DNA of 32,827 nucleotides. It comes from Singulisphaera sp. GP187. Lineage in GTDB: Bacteria > Planctomycetota > UBA1135 > UBA2386. The stretch's first letter is position 1. Every line of letters starts with the position of its first letter. The stretch covers positions 1 to 32,827 of the forward strand of contig CAMBXM010000026.1 in NCBI GenBank assembly GCA_945871815.1, read 5' to 3'. The translations under genes and the position numbers were made by a program. Below, piece after piece: positions 8,728 through 15,254 of the stretch. Under the pieces are notes generated by a model, which was given only the letters and a program-made list of their open reading frames with translations, ran no database searches and had not been told where the DNA came from.

Positions 8728-8955
8728 GAGGTGATGCACGCCGTAGATGCACGCGCCGCAGCGCGTCGCAAGGTCCAGGATGCTAGGGAACGAGTTCGCG
8801 GATGCCAGATTTGAGGGAACGGCGTCAGCCACCACGTTCGGCCCCGGAGCAAGCCCGGATGCGCTTCGAGCAGCCGACCAGAAGCGAGACCGGACGACCC
8901 TGCCGCGGAGAGTCCGCGCTGCCTCGACCCGCCAGCTCCAAACCGATCGGTAGAA

Positions 8956-9159
8956 TCAGGACTTCGGGGTAGTCGAGTCGTTTGAGCCAGGAGGCACGGA
9001 CTTGGTATCGCTGCCCCCCTCCTTGAGACCGCGCTTGAACTCGGTAATGCCCGAGCCCAGCGATCGCGCCATGGTAGGGATCCGATGACCGAAAAGGACC
9101 AGAACCACTAGGAGGATGGCAATCCACTCCCAACCACCAGGCAAGCCGAATGCAATCAT
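8956..9159 (-). CDS. tatA: Twin-arginine translocase subunit TatA/E
   Basis: A small membrane protein that forms the export pore of the Tat pathway for folded proteins. From the ATG at 9159 it is 67 aa. It has one N-terminal membrane helix (WEWIAILLVVLVLFG), the hallmark FG at the end of that helix, an amphipathic helix (ARSLGSGITEFKRGLKEG) and a short polar tail. The start is supported by a GAGG eight bases upstream; the longer in-frame start would add residues untypical of TatA. It lies 86 bases after nadK. No tatC is visible in this window, so partner genes must be elsewhere. Confidence 0.92.
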   Translation of the reverse strand: MIAFGLPGGWEWIAILLVVLVLFGHRIPTMARSLGSGITEFKRGLKEGGSDTKSVPPGSNDSTTPKS

Positions 9160-9164
9160 GTCGA

Positions 9165-9172
9165 AAACCTCG
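9165..9172 (-). promoter_or_regulatory. Ribosome binding site for tatA
   Basis: On the minus strand CCGAGG stands about eight bases before the ATG at 9159. It decides for this start over the in-frame codon at 9198. Confidence 0.55.
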
Positions 9173-9245
9173 GGCGGCATTATGCGCCACGGCGGCAAGT
9201 CCGCCAGCCGAGCCGCGAAGAATCATGCCAGCAACCCGTGTGCGA

Positions 9246-10115
9246 TCAGGTTGCTTCGGGAGCAACTGGCAGCACGCCAGCGAATCCGAACTTCGCGCGC
9301 AGCACACGAAAGAAGTGCCCCGGGCCCGCACCGAGATGACGGAACCGTTGCTTCGCCGGACGCAGTCGGACCCGCCATCCGTCGGCGACCTGCTTCCGAA
9401 TCTGACCATCCAGTTGCAGATACGCCAGACCGCGGCCAGCGGTATCCACGACTTCGACATCGAGTCCCTCGTCGACGGGCAACACCAGCGGACGCGTGCT
9501 CAACGAGTGTGACGCAAGCGGCGTCAGCACCAGCGCGGGCAGGTCAGGAGTCAGCACGGGGCCACCCGCAGCGAGCGAGTAGGCGGTGGAGCCAGCTGCG
9601 GTTGCGACTACGAGCCCATCGCCGCGATAGGCCGCCACCTCTACCCCCTCCCGCCACGCCCGCAGGGTGATCATTCCGCCCTGCGACTCGCGACTCACGA
9701 CGGCGTCATTCATCAGCAGTGTCGGCGCCCCTTCGCGACCATCCGCATCCACAACCGAGCCCAGCAGCAACATGCGCGGCTCTTCGCGCAGCTGTCCCGC
9801 GAGCGCGAGTTCGGCAGCGTGGCGTGCCTGCCCCTGCTCGAATGCAGTGAGGAACCCGAGACGACCGACATTGATACCAAGCGTCGGCATCTGGTTTTGC
9901 CCCATGCGGCGCGCCGCGCCGAGCAACGAGCCGTCGCCGCCGAAGACTACTACAAGGTCCGCGCTACGCTCGGCCAGCGAACTCTCGCGGTCGAGCAGGA
10001 CCTCGACACTGCAACCGGATTGCTGGAGCCAGACGGCATACTCGTCTACCAACCGACGACTAGCGCCCTTGCGCTCATCGCCGAGCAGGAGCACCCGTCG
10101 ACCAGGAGCGTTCAA
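9246..10115 (-). CDS. nadK: NAD kinase
   Basis: Phosphorylates NAD to NADP in the cytoplasm. The 289-aa product has the NAD kinase signature GGDGSLL (59-65), the ND pair of the second conserved motif (136-137) and the glycine-rich nucleotide-binding motif AAGSTAYSLAAGGP (173-186). The length is normal. The start is a TTG at 10115 whose bases overlap the stop of a small upstream ORF (TTGA), suggesting coupled translation. No better ATG exists nearby. The neighbours, dxs upstream and tatA downstream, are in the same orientation; linkage of nadK to ispA and dxs is seen in other bacteria. Confidence 0.93.
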   Translation of the reverse strand: MNAPGRRVLLLGDERKGASRRLVDEYAVWLQQSGCSVEVLLDRESSLAERSADLVVVFGGDGSLLGAARRMGQNQMPTLGINVGRLGFLTAFEQGQARHAAELALAGQLREEPRMLLLGSVVDADGREGAPTLLMNDAVVSRESQGGMITLRAWREGVEVAAYRGDGLVVATAAGSTAYSLAAGGPVLTPDLPALVLTPLASHSLSTRPLVLPVDEGLDVEVVDTAGRGLAYLQLDGQIRKQVADGWRVRLRPAKQRFRHLGAGPGHFFRVLRAKFGFAGVLPVAPEAT

Positions 10116-10222
10116 GCGCCTCCGCCGACCGCATCGCGAAGGCGCGTATCGCCGCGCTGCATGGTTGTGGCCACCACGGCGCTTGCCCGCAGCCCAATCG
10201 CAAGCATGCTCGTCGGCAGCAT
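10112..10222 (-). CDS. Possible 36-aa coupled ORF between dxs and nadK
   Basis: An ATG two bases after the dxs stop opens a 36-codon frame. It ends in a TGA that overlaps the nadK TTG start. The peptide begins MLPTSMLAIGLRASAVVATT, hydrophobic then basic and acidic, and has no motif I know. The exact fit into the gap, with near-contact at one end and an overlap at the other, is the only argument that it is translated. It could act purely as a coupling leader for nadK, or be chance. Confidence 0.35.
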   Translation of the reverse strand: MLPTSMLAIGLRASAVVATTMQRGDTRLRDAVGGGA

Positions 10223-10224
10223 GG

Positions 10225-12180
10225 TCACCGGACGGGAGCGCGCTGCTCCGACAGGAACCGCGCCACGACGTGCTCGGTCGACAGGCCGCAGTAGTCGAGG
10301 ACCTGCTTGCGGCTCATGTGCTCAAGGATCTCGTCGGGCACCCCCATGATCTGCACCTGGGCGCGGACTGGACCGTGCGCTGCGATGCACTCAAGCACCG
10401 CTGAGCCAAAGCCGCCGTGGATCGAGTGGTCTTCGAGCGTGACGACGCGATCGTGGCGATCGGCGAGTGCAAGCACCCCAGCCGCGTCGATTGGCTTGCA
10501 GAAGCGCGCATTGACGACCTCGATGTGGATGCCGCGCTTGTCGAGGAGAGAAGCTGCCTCGAGCGCGGTCTGCACCATGTGACCGTACGCAAGGATCGCT
10601 CCGTCCGCGCCCGTGCGCAACACCTCCATCTTGCCTAGCTCGACCGGCTGACGACGGCCGTGCCAGCCAACCAGCTCGTTGAGGCCCGGGGCGTTTCCAC
10701 GGGCATAGCGGATGCCAGACGCGCTCGCGAGCTTGAGCGAGAACTCGAGCATCTCGCGCAGTTCCATGCCGTCCTTCGGTGCCATCAGCACGATCCCTGG
10801 CATGCAGCGCAGGTAGGCGATGTCGTAGAGGCCGTTGTGGGTGGCCCCGTCCTCACCAACGAGCCCCCCTCGGTCCAGCGCGAAGACGACAGGCACCTTC
10901 TGCAGAACGACCTCCTGGAAGACCTGGTCATAGCCACGTTGGAGAAACGTGGAGTAGATCGCGACAACTGGCCGAAGACCCGAGGTCGCAAGGCCCGAGG
11001 CCAGCGCCACAGCGTGCTGTTCGGCGATGCCAGCGTCGATGAATCGATCCGGGAAGCGCTCGCGATACTCCATCAGACCGGTGCCATCCGGCATGGCGGC
11101 AGTAATCGCCACGACGCGAGAATCAGCGGCTGCGAGTTCCATCATCGAATCGCCGAACCACTCGGTCCAGCTGCGTCCTGGCGGCGCGACTGGCACCACC
11201 GGCTGCAACACGCACGGCTCGACCGGGACTTTCTCGGGCTGTTTCTTCTTCGCCGGCTGTGGCTTGGCTGCGTGTGCGCGGTCGTAGCGATCCTCGGATC
11301 CGGGCACGCCCTTGCCCTTCTCGGTCTTGATGTGCAGCAACGTGACGCCATCGAGTTGCTTCACGTTGATCAGCGTGTCGACGAGTTCTTCGAGGTTGTG
11401 GCCATCGACCGGACCGATGTAGCGGAACCCGAGCTCTTCGAAGATGTGCCCCGGCACGACGATGTTCTTCAACATGTCGCCAGCCTCGATGAGGCTTGCA
11501 TCAAGGTCCTTGCCCACCAACGGGATCTTCTGGATCACGTTGTGCACGGCTTCCTTCGCGCGATTGTAGAAGGCGCCGCTGCGCACTCGGTTCAGGTAGC
11601 GGGACAACGCGCCGATGGTCTTGGCGATCGACCAACGATTGTCGTTGAGAATGACAACGAGGCGTTCCTTCTCCAGCGACCCGGCATGGTTCAGTGCTTC
11701 GAACGCGACGCCACAGCCGATTGCTGCATCACCAACGACGGCGACCGAGTGACGATTCCGACCCAACAGGCGGTCTCCCATGGCGATACCCAGCGCTGCT
11801 GAGGCGGCAGTGCCGGCGTGCCCCATGAGGTAGGCGTCGTAGATGGACTCGTGACGATTGCTGAAGCCTGAGAGTCCGCCCTTCTGGCGGAGAGTGTGGA
11901 AACGCGCCCGACGTTCCGTCAGCAGCTTGTGTGGGTAACACTGGTGCCCCACGTCCCAGACCAAGCGGTCGTCACGGAAGTCGTAGAGGTAGTGCAGAGC
12001 AATCGTCAGCTCGACAACGCCCATACCCGAACCAAGGTGGCCGCCGGTGACGGCGACAACATCCATGATCTCTCGGCGCATCTCCGCCGCAAGTTGCGGG
12101 AGCTGCGAACGGTCGAGCGTTTTGAGGTCGGCCGGGCTGAGAACCCGATCGAGCAACGGCGTCTGGGAAGGTGATTCCAA
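10225..12180 (-). CDS. dxs: 1-deoxy-D-xylulose-5-phosphate synthase
   Basis: First enzyme of the methylerythritol phosphate route to isoprenoids; it condenses pyruvate and glyceraldehyde-3-phosphate with thiamine diphosphate. Visible motifs include GGHLGSGMG (46-54) and VGHQCYPHKLLT (78-88). The thiamine-diphosphate-binding GDAAIG (150-155) is followed about 25 residues later by the ILNDNRWSI segment. IAEQHAVALASGLA carries the catalytic glutamate in the second domain. I place the start at the TTG at 12180, giving 651 aa: it lies 16 bases after the ispA stop and has GGAG at a good distance. The longer frame to 12279 would overlap ispA by 83 bases with residues untypical of Dxs. A Lys/Pro-rich linker (KPQPAKKKQPEK) joins the first and second domains. 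Confidence 0.93.
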   Translation of the reverse strand: MESPSQTPLLDRVLSPADLKTLDRSQLPQLAAEMRREIMDVVAVTGGHLGSGMGVVELTIALHYLYDFRDDRLVWDVGHQCYPHKLLTERRARFHTLRQKGGLSGFSNRHESIYDAYLMGHAGTAASAALGIAMGDRLLGRNRHSVAVVGDAAIGCGVAFEALNHAGSLEKERLVVILNDNRWSIAKTIGALSRYLNRVRSGAFYNRAKEAVHNVIQKIPLVGKDLDASLIEAGDMLKNIVVPGHIFEELGFRYIGPVDGHNLEELVDTLINVKQLDGVTLLHIKTEKGKGVPGSEDRYDRAHAAKPQPAKKKQPEKVPVEPCVLQPVVPVAPPGRSWTEWFGDSMMELAAADSRVVAITAAMPDGTGLMEYRERFPDRFIDAGIAEQHAVALASGLATSGLRPVVAIYSTFLQRGYDQVFQEVVLQKVPVVFALDRGGLVGEDGATHNGLYDIAYLRCMPGIVLMAPKDGMELREMLEFSLKLASASGIRYARGNAPGLNELVGWHGRRQPVELGKMEVLRTGADGAILAYGHMVQTALEAASLLDKRGIHIEVVNARFCKPIDAAGVLALADRHDRVVTLEDHSIHGGFGSAVLECIAAHGPVRAQVQIMGVPDEILEHMSRKQVLDYCGLSTEHVVARFLSEQRAPVR

Positions 12181-12196
12181 GGGGATGGCTCCGGGT

Positions 12197-13144
12197 TCAG
12201 CAGCGGCGCTCGACAGCGGCGAGCGCGATATCTTGCAGCAGAGGCGCCATTCCGTCCAGGGCGGCGATATCTGGACCACGCCATTGCTGCGCTGCAGCGC
12301 AGATGGGCTCGGCCAGCGCCGAGGCCTCCGCGGCCAGTTCGTGCGCCAGTTTCAGGCTTCGCTCGAGACCGACAACGGCGGGGTAGGTCAGTTTGTCGTG
12401 GTCCCGATCGGCATTTGGGTTCTTGCCCAGTTCCTGCACTGTCCCGGTCAGGTCGAGGCAGTCATCGGCAATCTGGAACGCACGGCCGATGCAGTCCCCG
12501 TATCGCTGCAGTTTCTGGCGGAACGAACCCGGCAGGGACTCGCCAGCCTCAAGTCCGGCGCAGGCACCCACCAGCACCGATCCTGTGATCAGTGCCCCGG
12601 TCTTCCGGTCATGGATCCACTGCACCTGCTCGAGTCCGCCTTCGCGCGGACGTCCTTCGGCCTCCAGGTCCGCCATCTGGCCACCCACCATTCCTCGGCT
12701 GCCGGCGGCCTGCGCCAGGATCCCAACGGCGGCGGCACCCGCAGTCGCAACGGCCTCGAACGCCAGGGTCAGCAACGCATCGCCGACGAGCAGTGCCGTT
12801 GCTTCTCCGTAGACGGTGTGGCAGGTCGGGCGTCCCCGTCGCAGTGCGTCATCATCCATGCACGGCAGGTCGTCATGGACAAGGCTGTAGGTGTGCAGAC
12901 ACTCAATGCCCACGGCTGCCACCAATGCCCGCTCTGGGCTGCGGCCGGTCGCCGCGCAGCCCACCAGCGCGAGAATCGGGCGCAATCGCTTGCCGCCGGG
13001 GAAGAGTACGTAGCGCATCGCCTCGTGCAGCACCGTCGGCGGCTCGGACGCCGGCGGCAACAACTGGTCGAGAGCGCGCTCGATGCGCCCCCCCCAGTGC
13101 GACGTGAACGGAGTCAGCGCGGCACCGCGACCCGTTGCAGTCAC
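12197..13144 (-). CDS. ispA: Farnesyl diphosphate synthase (short-chain prenyltransferase)
   Basis: Makes geranyl- and farnesyl-PP, the substrate for the long-chain synthase encoded further downstream. The 315-aa protein has FPGGKRLRP (48-56) and a first aspartate-rich motif with the two-residue insert characteristic of bacterial FPP synthases, DDLPCMDDD (91-99). GGQMADL (154-160) and the second motif DDCLD (227-231) follow. The ATG at 13144 overlaps the upstream gene's stop by four bases (ATGA). It is followed by dxs after 16 bases, a pairing found in many bacteria. Product length is inferred from the motif type. Confidence 0.92.
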   Translation of the reverse strand: MTATGRGAALTPFTSHWGGRIERALDQLLPPASEPPTVLHEAMRYVLFPGGKRLRPILALVGCAATGRSPERALVAAVGIECLHTYSLVHDDLPCMDDDALRRGRPTCHTVYGEATALLVGDALLTLAFEAVATAGAAAVGILAQAAGSRGMVGGQMADLEAEGRPREGGLEQVQWIHDRKTGALITGSVLVGACAGLEAGESLPGSFRQKLQRYGDCIGRAFQIADDCLDLTGTVQELGKNPNADRDHDKLTYPAVVGLERSLKLAHELAAEASALAEPICAAAQQWRGPDIAALDGMAPLLQDIALAAVERRC

Positions 13145-14235
13145 CGCTGCACCACCATGCCCATCATGGTCATGGCAGCCTTCTCGGGAGTGATGTTCGG
13201 CAACAGCATGCGATAGCCCTCGGTGTGGATGCTCGACTCCGTGCCTTGCCGGCGCAAGGTCCCGCTTTTTAGCAGCAGAGAGACCACGCGAGCTCGCTGG
13301 TCAACTTCGATCGATAGTTGCTCGCAGTCTGCTGCCAAGGCAAGCACATTGCCGGAGTCGTAGCCGACGACCCGCACACTCCGAAAGGCGCCGCCTGCGA
13401 GCCCGGTGAAGCCGGCAACCCGCAGCTTGTAGTCGGCGCCGGCGTCAACCAGCAGGTCGTCGAGCCGTTCCAGCCAAATGGCTCGAGTTCGCGCGTCGAT
13501 CGCATCCTCGGCGGCGCGAGCCGGCGCATCGGGATCAAGGTACTCGCCGACGACCTGCATCAGGAACGGCAGCCGCTGTTCCCACAGGTGCCCGTCGACA
13601 GGCGCGAGTCGGACTTCATAGCCACTCTCTGGCAGATCGATGCGCACGCCATCACGGCGCCGATGTCCATGATCGAAGCGGAGCACGACCTCAGAACGGG
13701 TCCGATCGAGGGCAACAGCCATGCGAGCGGCGACGACAACATCGGCTGACCCGGTCGCCTCGTCGAACTCAAGGAACTCGACGTCAAGCAGTGCCTTTTG
13801 TTCGAGCGCACGGGCGCGCAAGAGCTGCATCCGCAAGAACCCATCAGCGCGTAGACAATCGCGAACTGCAAGCAAGCAGCGTTGAACCCCGAACGGTGGC
13901 GGATTGGCTACCAATGCAGCTGCGGCGGCACTGTGCACAGCAGCTTGCTCACGGCGCTCGGATTCCGCGGCGAGGGCTTCGCCGAGTGCCTTGGACCACT
14001 CCAGCGCCCCGTCGAGCTCGCGCTCGAGCCGCAATCCGTCGTCACGCAGTCGCCTGCACTCCTTGGTCGACGCGGCGGCACGCGTCACCTCGATCGCAAC
14101 TGCAGCGCGAGCCTGTCGCGCCTCGATCTCAAACTCCCCCGCACGCTGAGCGACCTGCATGCCTTCGTACAACGAAACTGCCGCTAGGACGGCGGCAGCA
14201 AGGACGATGATCGGGGACCAGCGCAGCTGAGGCAT
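13141..14235 (-). CDS. Membrane-anchored coiled-coil protein of unknown function
   Basis: From the ATG at 14235 the protein is 364 aa. One N-terminal membrane segment (about 8-26) is followed by a long Ala/Glu/Arg-rich helical stretch (about 30-105) that should form a coiled coil. A mixed alpha/beta domain with no motif I recognise follows. An in-frame TTG at 14244 is an alternative start. The 3' end overlaps ispA by four bases, so it is co-translated with the isoprenoid genes. The position occupied by xseB in many ispA/dxs loci holds this gene instead, but it does not resemble XseB, which is a short soluble protein. Function unknown. Confidence 0.75.
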   Translation of the reverse strand: MPQLRWSPIIVLAAAVLAAVSLYEGMQVAQRAGEFEIEARQARAAVAIEVTRAAASTKECRRLRDDGLRLERELDGALEWSKALGEALAAESERREQAAVHSAAAAALVANPPPFGVQRCLLAVRDCLRADGFLRMQLLRARALEQKALLDVEFLEFDEATGSADVVVAARMAVALDRTRSEVVLRFDHGHRRRDGVRIDLPESGYEVRLAPVDGHLWEQRLPFLMQVVGEYLDPDAPARAAEDAIDARTRAIWLERLDDLLVDAGADYKLRVAGFTGLAGGAFRSVRVVGYDSGNVLALAADCEQLSIEVDQRARVVSLLLKSGTLRRQGTESSIHTEGYRMLLPNITPEKAAMTMMGMVVQR

Positions 14236-14314
14236 GACGGACAAAGACGACCCGGGCGGAGTCTACTTCCCGAAGGTCAGAGTGCCCGTCCGGGATAGCC
14301 CGAAAGTGCGCTCC

Positions 14315-15112
14315 TTACTTCCATTCCTTGCTCTTGTTCTTGTTGTACCACTCGTTCCATTCCGGGTACTCGTGGAACGCTTGGCCGGTCATCGCGCGCA
14401 GCGTGGCGTTCCACTTTCCCGAGATGACGTTGAGCCGCTTCTGCATGTTCTGGGCCTCAATGTCAGCCGGATCGAGTTGGCGGGCACGACTGTCGATCTC
14501 GCCGTAGCGGATCAGCAGATTGCTGACGATCTCCTTGCGCAGCTCCAGCTTGCTGTCCTCGAAGTTGCCGAGAGCCTCGCCAGCCGATGCCTCCAACTGG
14601 GGCTCGGGATCGCGACGGGCGATCTCGATCAAGAACTTCACTCTGGTCTCGTCCTTGGCTTTGCCAAGCGCCTTGAGCAGCTCGCAGCGGAGTGGCACCC
14701 ACTCCTCCTTCTTGGGGAAGCGCTTGTCTTCGAATACCGACTGTAGGGGCTCGGCACCGTCCTTCCCGAGCTGCCCGAGAGCAACCGCAGCACCGATGTA
14801 GATCTGAGCACTATCGCTTGGACGCAGCTTGCCTTTGGTAAACACCGACTCAAGGCCCTTCACGACGTCCTTCTTGTCCTTCTCGTTGAGCCCGCCCTGC
14901 CACTTCTGGACCAGGATGGTGATCACGTCCAGCCCCTCGCCATCCCTGGCGAGCTTTCGGTCAGCGACGATCTCCTTGAGCTGGCCCAACTTCAGCTCAA
15001 CCTCCTTATCAGGCTTGATCTCCTCGACCGCAGCAGGCTTCTCGGGTGCTTGGGCGCGCATGGGCGCGAGACAACCGGCGAACAACAGGACCAGTAGCTG
15101 GAAGTGACGCAT
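14315..15112 (-). CDS. Secreted helical protein, possibly HEAT-like repeats
   Basis: From the ATG at 15112 the protein is 265 aa. Residues 1-20 are a signal peptide ending near MRAQ, the AQ-type cleavage site seen in other proteins of this window. The mature part is Lys/Glu-rich and built of short helices; segments such as YIGAAVALGQLGKDGAEPL and LRCELLKALGKAKDE look like HEAT or armadillo-type repeats. The C-terminus is unusually rich in Trp, Asn and Lys (about 251-265). The frame extends upstream to 15346 but that part is non-coding in character. It is 80 bases before the next gene and 142 after the metalloprotease-like lipoprotein gene. Function unknown. Confidence 0.75.
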   Translation of the reverse strand: MRHFQLLVLLFAGCLAPMRAQAPEKPAAVEEIKPDKEVELKLGQLKEIVADRKLARDGEGLDVITILVQKWQGGLNEKDKKDVVKGLESVFTKGKLRPSDSAQIYIGAAVALGQLGKDGAEPLQSVFEDKRFPKKEEWVPLRCELLKALGKAKDETRVKFLIEIARRDPEPQLEASAGEALGNFEDSKLELRKEIVSNLLIRYGEIDSRARQLDPADIEAQNMQKRLNVISGKWNATLRAMTGQAFHEYPEWNEWYNKNKSKEWK

Positions 15113-15254
15113 GAGGAATCGAATCCGAGCGAAAAACAGGCAGGAGGAGCGGTCGGGGATTCTCCGCGCCGCCGCCCAGTTCAACAAATACCGTTCCGCC
15201 AGAGCGGGCCACAGCGTGGCAGAATCGGCGGGCGTCGCCTCGAACTCCAGATCC

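Noticed and set aside
8728-8835. N-terminal extension of the polyprenyl synthase to the GTG at 8835
   Set aside because: The extra 36 residues have no similarity in style to prenyl synthases and the ATG at 8727 gives the normal family length.
10660-13216. Plus-strand frames of about 380 codons opposite dxs and ispA
   Set aside because: Same shadow effect; the minus strand carries clear Dxs and FPP synthase motifs throughout.
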